Source: an uncultured Actinomycetes bacterium
GTDB lineage: Bacteria > Actinomycetota > Thermoleophilia > Solirubrobacterales > 70-9
NCBI GenBank assembly: GCA_946479725.1
Contig: CAMLHB010000010.1
Span: forward strand, 1 to 26,768
Length of the DNA stretch: 26,768 nt
Direction of reading: 5' to 3'
Shown piece after piece: positions 7,190 through 13,662 of the stretch. The position numbers were made by a program, and so were the translations under genes. The notes beneath the pieces were generated by a model. The model made no database searches, was not told where the DNA came from, and saw only the letters and a list, made by a program, of their open reading frames with translations. Within the stretch, counting starts at the first letter, position 1. Every line of letters begins with the position of its first letter.

Positions 7190-8302
7190 TCAGACTAGCT
7201 TTTTGGGTGCTCTGTCGATGACTTCTCGGATTGCCGCGAAGCCCGTGCCAACTGCATGGGTATAACGCGCCAGCATCGTCTCGACACGGTGGCCTGCAAT
7301 CTCGGCTAAGTCGGCGTCATTCACGCCAACGGCTCGCAGATGCGTGACGTAGCTGTGGCGGCACTCGTGGGGGCGGATGTCTAGGCCGGAAGCTTCCTGG
7401 GCCGGCTTCCAGAGGTCGCGGTAGAAGGTGCGCTCGCGCCAGAGACGACCGCGGGGGGTCGGGAAGAGGAGCTGGCAGTCAGGGCCGTTTAGGTTGATCT
7501 GAGCTTCGAGCATCCAGGCGAGAGTTGCCGGCACGGGGACGACGCGGCCGGCGTCGGGCTCGCCGTGGTCGGTCTTCGTCCCCTCGAGGATCCGGCCCTC
7601 GTGGGCGGTGCGGCGGACTTGGAGCGTTTCGCCGTCGAAGTCTTCGGGGCGGAGGGGCAGGACCTCGCCGAGGCGGAGGCCGCAATCGGTGAAGACGCGG
7701 ACCATTGCCTCGTAGCGTCCGGCTGCTTTGGCGAAGCGGTGCATCTCCTCGAAGGTGAAGACGCGGATGGGCCTGGGCTTCTTCTTCGCCCTTGGGTCGT
7801 TGGCGCGAATGCGGATGCCCTTGAACGGATTGAGGTCGCAGACTTCGTCGGTGATCGCGTCCTCGGCCATCGCCGAGAGAGCCCGGAGGATGCCAACGGC
7901 CCCGGTGGTCGCTCGACCTTCGGTCCTCAGCATGTGGTCGACCAAGGCGAGCGTGTGGCGACGGCGCAGCTCCCGGAGCGGCCAGTCCTTCAGCGGGATG
8001 CCCTCGATCTCCACGTCGGCCACCCGACTGATGCGGTGGTCGTTCGTCGCGTTCGTGCGTTCGGAGCGTGGGTGGCGCTCCGTCCAAGTGGCGGCGTAGT
8101 CGCCAAGGGTGTCGGGCCGGTCCGAGAGGCCATAGGCCTCGTCGATGGCTTTCTGCGCATCGGCCTTCCGCCTGAAGGTGCCTTTGCCACGGTTCCAGGT
8201 CGGCTTGGCGATGTGACGCTTGCCGTCGCGGCCGGTATAGCGCGCCATCCACACGATCTCGCCGGAGGGGTTGCGCCGTTTGATTGGCTTCTCGCGCCTC
8301 AT
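7190..8302 (-). CDS. Tyrosine recombinase / phage-type integrase
   Basis: The 370-residue integrase has an arm-binding N-terminus (GEIVWMARYTGRDGKRH, about 14-30), a core-binding domain (65-155) and a catalytic domain with the tetrad and Tyr in place: Arg210 in TDCGLRLGE, Lys243 in GTKTD, H312-x-x-R315 in PHECRHSY, His338 in AGHR, and nucleophile Tyr347 in ARYTH. The frame is open to 8695, but residues before MRREKPIKRR are low-quality. ATG at 8302 overlaps the excisionase stop by 4 bases (ATGA) and is chosen. It probably acts on the tRNA 3'-half repeats at 9656-9824 and 13648-13818. It is followed after 6 bases by vsr. Confidence 0.93.
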   Translation of the reverse strand: MRREKPIKRRNPSGEIVWMARYTGRDGKRHIAKPTWNRGKGTFRRKADAQKAIDEAYGLSDRPDTLGDYAATWTERHPRSERTNATNDHRISRVADVEIEGIPLKDWPLRELRRRHTLALVDHMLRTEGRATTGAVGILRALSAMAEDAITDEVCDLNPFKGIRIRANDPRAKKKPRPIRVFTFEEMHRFAKAAGRYEAMVRVFTDCGLRLGEVLPLRPEDFDGETLQVRRTAHEGRILEGTKTDHGEPDAGRVVPVPATLAWMLEAQINLNGPDCQLLFPTPRGRLWRERTFYRDLWKPAQEASGLDIRPHECRHSYVTHLRAVGVNDADLAEIAGHRVETMLARYTHAVGTGFAAIREVIDRAPKKLV

Positions 8303-8493
8303 GCCGCCTCGTCCCTGTGGCGAGCCAGGAAGTCCTCGACGTCGGCAGGATCGATCCGACGAGCTGCGCCAAGCTTGTAGCTGGGCAGCTTCCCGCTCCT
8401 GATCCAGTTGCTGATGGTCCGGTCGCTGACAGCGAGGAAGTCGGCGAGTGTGCGCTCGGTGAAGAAGCTCGGCTTGCTGGTTTTCCTCTGCAT
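8299..8493 (-). CDS. Excisionase-like MerR/Xis helix-turn-helix protein
   Basis: This 64-residue protein (MQRKTSKPSFF…) has the helix-turn-helix layout of the excisionase/MerR group: TERTLADFLAVSDRTISNWIRSGKLPSYKLGAARRIDPADVEDFLARH. These proteins bind near attachment sites and direct recombination towards excision, or regulate int. The stop overlaps the integrase ATG by 4 bases, so the two are co-translated. ATG at 8493 is chosen because the domain begins right after it, with AGGTGG just upstream. An alternative ATG is at 8526. The long frame to 8775 runs through a hairpin-rich non-coding leader and is not accepted. Confidence 0.85.
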   Translation of the reverse strand: MQRKTSKPSFFTERTLADFLAVSDRTISNWIRSGKLPSYKLGAARRIDPADVEDFLARHRDEAA

Positions 8494-8771
8494 GCCACCT
8501 ATGTCCAAGGCGAGCGCTGTCTGCATCGGCCGAAGTTCCGGCGCTTCCAGAAGACCGAAGGTCAGACCCCTGCCGCCCCTCCATAAAGGCGGCCTCCGCA
8601 CGGCGAAGCCGTGCCACAATCGGCCGCCCGGAGGGGCGGTCGGCTGCTCTTGGCGGAGCTTTTGCCCGCGGCTGGACAACGGGCGGCTCAGGCACGAATC
8701 CGGAGGGTTCGTAGTGTGTCGGGGGTCGAGGTTGGAGGTTCGGGGGCCCCCTGGTGATAGTGCGAGCGGGG
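8494..8771. other. Structured non-coding leader upstream of xis-int
   Basis: This 278-bp stretch between the ribbon-helix-helix gene and xis holds no convincing gene but several inverted repeats. One is a perfect 7-bp stem with a GAA loop at 8598-8614 (GCACGGC/GCCGTGC). Just beyond are a CCGCCC/GGGCGG stem and a GCCCGCGG…CGGGCGGC pair. It could be a 5' leader controlling xis-int expression, or contain integrase or Xis accessory binding sites. No known RNA family was recognised. Confidence 0.35.
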
Positions 8772-8999
8772 TCAATGGGTGCCTCCTCCGCTTAGGAGTT
8801 CGAGGACCTCCCGGTTTTCATCTAGGCACTTCTTCAGGCGTTCTTGGAATGCCTGATCTGCTCTTCGGATAGCGATATGCCTGTCGATCGCTTCCCGTAT
8901 GGCTTCGGATACGGGCATCTCGTCAGCCTGGGCGACCGCGCTGAGGGCGGCCGCCATTTCCCTTGAGAGGCGGACGGTCGAGACCACCACGTCCCTCAT
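8772..8999 (-). CDS. Ribbon-helix-helix (CopG/Arc-like) regulator
   Basis: The 75-residue product starts MRDVVVSTVRLSREMAAALSAVAQADEMPVSEAIREAIDRHIA: a short beta strand with alternating residues (VVVSTVRL), then two helices. This is the ribbon-helix-helix fold of small repressors and antitoxins. The C-terminal half is a charged helix. ATG at 8999 is preferred over ATG at 9014 because GGAGG sits at the right distance. It follows the winged-helix gene after about 25 bases in one minus-strand run. It may repress the element's own genes; the 19-nt palindrome at 9401-9419 is a candidate target. No toxin partner is seen. Confidence 0.75.
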   Translation of the reverse strand: MRDVVVSTVRLSREMAAALSAVAQADEMPVSEAIREAIDRHIAIRRADQAFQERLKKCLDENREVLELLSGGGTH

Positions 9000-9024
9000 G
9001 CCGTCCGCCTCCATCGACGGGGCA

Positions 9025-9315
9025 TCAGAGTTCCACCAGCCGGGCGAAGACCACGGCGGTCCTCGTCGGCAGGACGAGCGGCCCGACCTGATGCATAAGG
9101 CCCGCTCTCTCCAGGTCGCGGACGGCCCGCTCGATCCGGTCGCGCCGGCCGAACGGATCGGAAGCGAAGGCCATCTGACGCGCCAGCTCGTCGAGCGTCA
9201 GAACCTCGGAGTAGATGAACAGGACTTCCTGCAGGACCGCCGCCTGGTCGCGGTCATCCATCTCGGCGGTGGTCGAGGCGCCTTCAATGTCGCCGCCTCT
9301 AGGCTTGTCGTGCAT
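9025..9315 (-). CDS. Small winged-helix-like protein of the integrative element
   Basis: This 96-residue protein has a pattern of short helices and a wing: AVLQEVLFIYSEVLTLDELARQMAF, then RRDRIERAVRDLERAGLMHQVGPLVLPTRTAVVFARL. It resembles compact winged-helix domains used as regulators. ATG at 9315 has AAGGAG 12 bases upstream; an internal ATG at 9261 is an alternative. A five-codon open frame, MAQGA, at 9340-9323 overlaps that ribosome binding site. The gene is second in a minus-strand run running from the HTH gene to the PIN gene. I infer a role in controlling the element, not a known family function. Confidence 0.6.
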   Translation of the reverse strand: MHDKPRGGDIEGASTTAEMDDRDQAAVLQEVLFIYSEVLTLDELARQMAFASDPFGRRDRIERAVRDLERAGLMHQVGPLVLPTRTAVVFARLVEL

Positions 9316-9340
9316 AGGGAGTTCACGCTCCTTGTGCCAT

Positions 9341-9369
9341 GCCCCCGGCTGTTCGCGCAGCGCGGGGGC
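9341..9369. repeat. GC-rich hairpin upstream of winged-helix gene
   Basis: GCCCCCG (9341-9347) and CGGGGGC (9363-9369) form a 7-bp GC stem around a 15-base loop. In the minus-strand transcript this sits 25 bases upstream of the winged-helix start. No U-tract follows, so it is more likely a leader structure or attenuator than a factor-independent terminator. Confidence 0.4.
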
Positions 9370-9400
9370 GCTTTATGTCTGGAGACAGAGCGTAGCAGTT

Positions 9401-9419
9401 TGGAGAGTTAAACTCTCCA
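9401..9419. promoter_or_regulatory. Perfect palindrome, probable operator
   Basis: TGGAGAGTT and AACTCTCCA, 9 bp each, flank a single A. The site lies between the HTH gene stop (9428) and the winged-helix gene start (9315) and is AT-rich for this region. It has the symmetry expected for a dimeric regulator. The ribbon-helix-helix, HTH and winged-helix proteins encoded beside it are the natural candidates. Confidence 0.65.
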
Positions 9420-9427
9420 GGTTTCTT

Positions 9428-9625
9428 CTACTCGCCGCGGATGATCTGCCCGACCCGCGTGTGGTGCAGGCCGACCTCCTCGCCGATCTCGCGCAGAGTC
9501 AGGCCTTCCTTCTGAGCCTGGGCAAAGGCTTTCCGTCGCGACCGCTGAGCCGCTTCGGATTCGCGCTCGAACTGCTTCTGGGCGGCACGCACTGCCTTAC
9601 GAGCTTCGGCCTTCTCCTTCGACAT
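9428..9625 (-). CDS. Small helix-turn-helix protein
   Basis: The 65-residue protein has a long basic, alanine-rich helix (residues 1-40) followed by LTLREIGEEVGLHHTRVGQIIRG, a clean helix-turn-helix like that of sigma region 4 or LuxR-type domains. It is the first gene inside compartment A, 30 bases from the att-like repeat. ATG at 9625 has AGGG about eight bases upstream. It probably binds DNA as an element regulator, for example at the palindrome at 9401-9419. No partner-binding domain is visible. Confidence 0.7.
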   Translation of the reverse strand: MSKEKAEARKAVRAAQKQFERESEAAQRSRRKAFAQAQKEGLTLREIGEEVGLHHTRVGQIIRGE

Positions 9626-9655
9626 CCGGGAGACCCTATTGCCCGCCGCAGAATC

Positions 9656-9824
9656 TGACCTGGATGTGACACAGACGGCCCGGAACCGAGCGGAATCGCT
9701 CGGACGGCAGCGGAACGCCGATCGGCCGCTAGACCGAAGACTTGGCTCTGCACCGCGCCATGCGCCACGGCCCGGAACACCAAGGATGCGCCCCGACGGG
9801 AGTGAAACCGCGACCTTCGGCTTT
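9656..9824. repeat. Left att-like direct repeat with degenerate tRNA 3' half
   Basis: This stretch repeats 13648-13818 in the same orientation. Positions 9656-9754 match 13648-13746 with 11 differences in 99 bases. The rest, including the tRNA T-arm and 3' anticodon stem (about 9788-9823), matches with small gaps. The tRNA part is broken here (TGAAACCG against TCGAACCCG). GGATGTGAC at 9662-9670 is shared; its neighbour copy is degenerate on this side. I read it as an attachment site left when compartments A and B integrated one after the other at the tRNA. Confidence 0.75.
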
Positions 9825-9937
9825 GAGGATCATCTCAGCGCACAGCAGCGCAGTAGCCCTCTCTCACAGCCGTGGATCGCCTTAGGACGCGAGCAGGGCC
9901 TGAGCGCACGCGAGAACGAATGAGTCGTCCCGGGCTC

Positions 9938-10519
9938 CTAGTTGTGAACAAGTTTACGAGGCTCCAATTCATCCATCCGAAGCTTCTCGGGATCGAACGT
10001 TCGGAAATCATCGCCCGGACGATCCGAGGGGTCAGACCGCGTGGTCTTCGCCACAGCACCGCCTTCCGTCAATGACTTGAGTCGCTGGTGGAGGTTCGGC
10101 ATTTTGATCTCTAGATTCTCGGCGAGGTCTCGGGCCTTGAACGTGCCCAATCTGCTCGCCTCAGCAAGCGTTTCTTTGAGCTGGCGACTCCCGCCGAGCA
10201 ACTTCAATTTGTCGTCATCCAAGACCGCGAGAGCAAGCTTCCGCCTTTCGAGAACCAGCTCGAGACTCTCTGCGACATCCTCATTTAGGTCGGTGACCAC
10301 AACGACAGCATCGAATTCAGCGCCGCTGAGTACTCCCCGCACCCGCGTCAGAATCTCGTCGAGAAAAGAGGGAGAAGCCACCTCAACTCCCTCGAAACTC
10401 AAAACTACGGCGTTCTCGCGACTCAGCGCGTCTTGAAGCAGATCGGCGGCCTCGCGCCCTCGTTCTCTGGTCGAGAGGACCCGCCCGTATTCAACGAGAT
10501 TGAAAAGCTGTGCGTTCAT
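9938..10519 (-). CDS. STAS-like DUF4325 protein with C-terminal winged helix
   Basis: The first 100 residues match the STAS-like DUF4325 pattern: ENAVVLSFEGVEVASPSFLDEILTRVRG, with the FEGVEVASPSF strand-turn-helix, and a second strand AVVVVTDLNEDV. The C-terminal half has a winged-helix-like segment (RLGTFKARDLAENLEIKMPNLHQRLKSLTEGGAV, about 124-157) and an acidic/basic tail. STAS-like proteins often pair with GHKL ATPases in partner-switching control, as in anti-sigma systems. The gene follows such an ATPase-like gene after 90 bases on the same strand. ATG at 10519 has GAGGGGG upstream. I infer a DNA-binding switch protein, perhaps acting at the palindromes at 10541-10558 and 11498-11525. 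Confidence 0.7.
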   Translation of the reverse strand: MNAQLFNLVEYGRVLSTRERGREAADLLQDALSRENAVVLSFEGVEVASPSFLDEILTRVRGVLSGAEFDAVVVVTDLNEDVAESLELVLERRKLALAVLDDDKLKLLGGSRQLKETLAEASRLGTFKARDLAENLEIKMPNLHQRLKSLTEGGAVAKTTRSDPSDRPGDDFRTFDPEKLRMDELEPRKLVHN

Positions 10520-10540
10520 GCCAGCCCCCTCTTTCTGGTT

Positions 10541-10558
10541 TTCATTGATATCGATGAA
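10541..10558. promoter_or_regulatory. Near-perfect 18-nt palindrome before the STAS-like gene
   Basis: TTCATTGATATCGATGAA is self-complementary except for one base pair. It lies 22 bases upstream of the STAS-like gene start in the 90-base gap of this operon. An operator for a separate internal promoter is plausible. It has little sequence in common with the 28-bp palindrome further up. Confidence 0.45.
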
Positions 10559-10609
10559 CCCTACTCGTCATTCTGAGTTTCGGCACTTTTCCCCTCTTTC
10601 TTAATCCGG

Positions 10610-11410
10610 CTACGTCCGCCTAAGCGTGATAGCTGAGCACCAGCCCGGCACGTTCTCTCTGACCGAGTAGCGCCACCGGCCTCGCCATGTGCCCGCCTGG
10701 GTACCCGCCGCCAGGAAAATTGAGACGGGAATGCCGTTCTTCTCCGCCATCGCAAGGAGGTACGAGAGGCCCCCAAAGTTCTTGCGACTTTGTTCGGTCG
10801 CCTCCCGTACGACGTCGTCGCCCATTGGGTTGCCAGAACCCGGCACCGCTTCCAGATCGATGGCGGCAATCACTAACTCTTGCGTCGCCGGCTCAATACC
10901 AGCAGAGATGACAAGCCCACAGGGGCTGTCGGGGGCATGGGCGAGGCCGTTTTCTGTCAATACCTGGGCAGCAGCAGCCGCGAAGCGAGCCTCCTCCACC
11001 GAGAGGCCGACATGCGGGGCGATGGCCCGGGTTTGAAGCACCAGATCTTCTATCTCGGCAGCTTCCCTGACGACGCTTGATGGAACCACCGCAAGGCGAT
11101 CGCGAGCGGGTGCCGGTCCCGAGCGACAGGTGACGCACGACTTCGGCATCGCTCCGAGCAGGTTGTCGAGGACACCGTCTGCCTCAGGATCGGACGGCGC
11201 CATGTACTCAGGGTTCGCGTCCGAGCCGCTGGCCAGATGCTCCTCGACGGAGGCTCGGATCACCGACGCGGTCAGAGCGTCGGCCGCAGTCACCGAGAGT
11301 GCCGCGATAGTGAAGCCGTCCCGCTCTTCGGTGGCTGCGCGACGCGGATCCACCAAGTGAGGCAAGGCGAACCTTCCTCGAACATCCCCGCTCATTGAGA
11401 TCTGATTCAA
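10610..11410 (-). CDS. Divergent GHKL-type ATPase-like protein
   Basis: This 266-residue protein has no clear N-terminal homology apart from a CVTC pair at 92-95. Its C-terminal half has features of a degenerate HATPase_c fold: an N-box-like VLTENGLAHA (150-159), a strand ELVIAAIDLEAVPGSG (178-193) where the G1 box would be, and GGLSYLLAMAEKNGIPVSIFLAAG (213-236) like the G2 region. The pairing with a STAS-like protein next door supports this reading, since such ATPases and STAS proteins work as phosphorylation switches. The start is TTG at 11410, with AAGGGGG eight bases upstream; ATG at 11395 is an alternative. It is divergent from the ubiquitin-like operon. Confidence 0.5.
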   Translation of the reverse strand: MNQISMSGDVRGRFALPHLVDPRRAATEERDGFTIAALSVTAADALTASVIRASVEEHLASGSDANPEYMAPSDPEADGVLDNLLGAMPKSCVTCRSGPAPARDRLAVVPSSVVREAAEIEDLVLQTRAIAPHVGLSVEEARFAAAAAQVLTENGLAHAPDSPCGLVISAGIEPATQELVIAAIDLEAVPGSGNPMGDDVVREATEQSRKNFGGLSYLLAMAEKNGIPVSIFLAAGTQAGTWRGRWRYSVRENVPGWCSAITLRRT

Positions 11411-11497
11411 CGTTCTAGCCCCCTTGGCCGCTCCCCCGCCGGGCGAAGCATATTCTTCAGTCCGCTTTTCGGTACGGAATGGGTCATGCCGGCGTGC

Positions 11498-11525
11498 TAT
11501 GCTTCAGTGAATTCACTGAAGCATA
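11498..11525. promoter_or_regulatory. Perfect 28-bp palindrome, probable operator of the Ubl operon
   Basis: The half-site TATGCTTCAGTGAA is followed directly by its exact reverse complement, making 28 bp with no mismatch. It ends 18 bases before the ubiquitin-like gene ATG. A possible -10 (TACGAT, 11524-11529) touches its right end, so a bound protein should block transcription. The divergent ATPase gene begins 87 bases to the left. The region is AT-rich for this genome. The STAS-like winged-helix protein is the closest candidate regulator. Confidence 0.75.
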
Positions 11526-11543
11526 CGATATTGGAGAGGCAGG

Positions 11544-11774
11544 ATGGCCGAGAAGCAAAACAAACCCGAGAAGACGATCACGATCTTCGTCAACAACCAG
11601 CCGGTGGAGATGACGAAGGGACGGTTCAGCGGGGCCGAGATTAAGAAAGCCGCCGGCATCCCACCCCAGTTCAAGCTCTACGACGCCAAGGGCCGGGAGA
11701 TCTCCGACGACAAAGAGATTCAGGTCAAGGACGAGGAGAAATTCACCGCGATCTCTGGACAGGACGTCTCATGA
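11544..11774 (+). CDS. Ubiquitin-like protein (multiubiquitin-type single domain)
   Basis: The 76-residue product is one beta-grasp domain of the prokaryotic multiubiquitin type: TITIFVNNQPVEMTKGRFSGAEIKKAAGI (strand-strand-helix), FKLYDAKGREISDDKEIQVKDEEKFTAI (the later strands). It ends SGQDVS, so the likely conjugating glycine is Gly72, masked by four residues. Family proteins often have several tandem domains; this one has a single unit. GGAGAGG precedes the ATG. Its stop overlaps the E2-like start by 4 bases (ATGA). Together with the next two genes it forms a complete Ubl-E2-E1/JAB set, so it is probably activated and attached to a target, with the tail first removed by the JAB domain. 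Confidence 0.8.
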   Translation: MAEKQNKPEKTITIFVNNQPVEMTKGRFSGAEIKKAAGIPPQFKLYDAKGREISDDKEIQVKDEEKFTAISGQDVS

Positions 11775-12160
11775 GCACCGCCGTGCTGGCGGTCGAGGTG
11801 AGTCGTGGGCTTGAGGAGCTCGAGGAGGCCTTCCCAGGCCGGGTACGCCACGAGCCTGACGGGGAGGGAGGTGCATTTGTCACGATCGAGGAGATCAAGC
11901 TCAGCGATCGTTGGACCAGGCGCACGTGCGAGCTGACCTTCCATCTGGCATACAACTATCCAGCCGCGTCTATCTATCCCTACTACCTCCCCCAAGAGGT
12001 GATCCCCGCAGACGGGATGTTCCCTGCAGCGCTCCAACGGATCCAGTGGCGCAGTAAACAGGTGATCCAGGTTTCCCTTCGGCAAGAGAACTGGGACCCG
12101 CGACGCGACAATGCCGTCGGCGCGGTCATGCAGACCCAGGCTTGGCTGCGGTCGCAATGA
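11771..12160 (+). CDS. E2-like protein lacking the canonical catalytic cysteine
   Basis: This 129-residue protein matches the layout of prokaryotic E2-family proteins (the E group): strands CELTFHLAYNYPAASIYPYYLP (53-74) like the 'P-x-YP' wing of E2s, then QVSLRQENWDPRRDNAVGAVMQTQAWL (100-126), like the 'ICL…W-sP…i…LL' end. Where E2s carry the active cysteine before the conserved W-D-P, this protein has Ser102. The only cysteine, Cys53, is on the wrong strand. It could act through an oxyester on serine or as a non-catalytic adaptor. It overlaps both neighbours by 4 bases, so all three are co-translated. E2 assignment rests on pattern and context. Confidence 0.7.
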   Translation: MSTAVLAVEVSRGLEELEEAFPGRVRHEPDGEGGAFVTIEEIKLSDRWTRRTCELTFHLAYNYPAASIYPYYLPQEVIPADGMFPAALQRIQWRSKQVIQVSLRQENWDPRRDNAVGAVMQTQAWLRSQ

Positions 12161-13593
12161 CCTTCGAGGTCTGCCTCTCACCGCGCGACAATGATGCCGC
12201 TCTCGCGCATCTTTTCCAAGGTGACCGCGACGAGCACGCAGCGATCATCCTCGCCGGTATCCATCGGCGGAAGAACCGCACGCGGCTGCTCGGCCGAGAG
12301 GTCCACCTTTTAGACGAATCGGAGTTCATTCCCGGAGATCATGGCTACCGCCAGATCTCACCCGCAACTCTTGCCCGACTCGGCAACAGAGCCGCCGAGG
12401 AGCGGCTTGCGTTAATTAGCTGCCACAGTCATCCGGGAGCTAGGGATCGCGTCTCGCTCTCCGGCGACGACCTCGACGGCCATCGTCGTGTCTTCCCGCA
12501 TCTGCTCAACATCGTCAACGGCGAGCCCATTGTCGGCGTTGCGATGGGAACCGCAAGCGCAGCGGGGGAGGTCTGGGTTCTCGGCGGCGAGAGTGAAGAG
12601 CTGATGGGGCTACGGGTGATGGGCGAGGACCTGCGGCTCCGCGGTCCAAACGGTTTCTGTCAAACCGAACAAAGCGGTAATCGGCGCTTCGACCGCCAGA
12701 CGCGCATGTTCGGAGCATCGGGGCAGCGTGAGCTTAGAAACATGCGGATCGCGGTCGTCGGCTTGGGCGGTGGAGGCTCGTTGATATGCGAGCAGGTCGC
12801 CCATCTCGGTGTCGGGTCTATCACCGCCATCGACTTCGACGTGGTGCAGGAGCACAACCTCAACCGAATTGTCGGGGCCAGTGCCGAGGACGCGGAGATC
12901 GGTCGCAGCAAGGTCGAGGTAGCGCGTCGGCTGGCAAACCGCATTGATTCGGCGATCGAATTCAACGCAGTCAATGGAGACATCGCGGACCGATCGACGG
13001 CCCAGCATCTGATTGACGCCGATTTCATTTTTCTCGCCACCGATTCCATCACGAGCCGGCTAGTCGCCAATGCGGTCGCGCAGGCCTATTTCATCCCGAT
13101 GGTGCAAATCGGCGCGAAGGTGGACCTTCGGGCCGACGGGGACATCGAGTCGGTCTATGTAGCGGTCCGCCCGGTACTTCCGGGTATGGGCTGCCTTAGA
13201 TGCGCCGGGTTGATCTCGGCCGAAGCGCTACAGCGGGAGGCGGCAAGCGAGGAGGAGCGTCGCGCCCAGAATTACCTCGACCTCCCGGAGGTCATCGATC
13301 CCTCGGTGATCACGCTGAACGCGGTCGCTGCAGGTGCTGCGACCAATGTGATGATGATGGCGGCGGTCGGTCTCGCCGACAGGTCCCTTCTCGCTCATCA
13401 GCTCTTCGACGCCCGCCATGGCGGTTGGCTTGCGTTGGAGGACCAACGAGACCTTGACTGCCCTTGGTGCGGGAGCGGATCACGTTCCCGCTTCGGCAAA
13501 GGGGACGCGGCGGATCTCCCACTTCGCTTCGGCGAGATCACGCCCGCGGTACAACCGGGTTCTAGCGGCGGCTCCTTGCTTCGGGGTCGATGA
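12157..13593 (+). CDS. JAB peptidase–E1 (ThiF-family) fusion
   Basis: Read from ATG 12157, which overlaps the E2-like stop (ATGA), the protein has 478 residues. The N-terminal JAB/JAMM domain has Glu26 (DEHAAIIL), H90-S-H92-P and the S102/D104-105 acidic end (SLSGDDL), the metal site of deubiquitinase-like enzymes. The E1/ThiF domain follows: GLGGGGSLI (202-210, ATP loop), IDFDVVQEHNLNR (225-237), FLATD (292-296). Two CxxC pairs, 346/349 and 435/438, make a zinc site. No further cysteine occupies the usual E1 catalytic place; Ser383 in DPSVITLN is a candidate. The one chain could both trim and adenylate the ubiquitin-like protein. The longer frame from TTG 12142 is less likely. Confidence 0.88.
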   Translation: MTFEVCLSPRDNDAALAHLFQGDRDEHAAIILAGIHRRKNRTRLLGREVHLLDESEFIPGDHGYRQISPATLARLGNRAAEERLALISCHSHPGARDRVSLSGDDLDGHRRVFPHLLNIVNGEPIVGVAMGTASAAGEVWVLGGESEELMGLRVMGEDLRLRGPNGFCQTEQSGNRRFDRQTRMFGASGQRELRNMRIAVVGLGGGGSLICEQVAHLGVGSITAIDFDVVQEHNLNRIVGASAEDAEIGRSKVEVARRLANRIDSAIEFNAVNGDIADRSTAQHLIDADFIFLATDSITSRLVANAVAQAYFIPMVQIGAKVDLRADGDIESVYVAVRPVLPGMGCLRCAGLISAEALQREAASEEERRAQNYLDLPEVIDPSVITLNAVAAGAATNVMMMAAVGLADRSLLAHQLFDARHGGWLALEDQRDLDCPWCGSGSRSRFGKGDAADLPLRFGEITPAVQPGSSGGSLLRGR

Positions 13594-13642
13594 GGCTGAA
13601 GGGAGGGCGAGGCAATTCGGCCGGGGGTGACCGAGAGGTCGC

Positions 13643-13662
13643 GGATGTGACCTGGATGTGAC
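13643..13662 (+). repeat. Tandem GGATGTGAC repeats, possible integrase arm sites
   Basis: GGATGTGAC occurs at 13643-13651 and again at 13654-13662, an 11-bp or one-helical-turn spacing. One intact copy (9662-9670) and a degenerate one are found in the matching place at the left repeat. Paired, in-phase short direct repeats near an att core are typical of integrase arm-type or Xis binding sites. The identity of the binding protein is inferred. Confidence 0.45.

Noticed and set aside
8303..8695. N-terminal extension of the integrase frame
   Set aside because: It crosses the excisionase gene and the hairpin leader, has no integrase homology, and ATG 8302 has the ATGA coupling.
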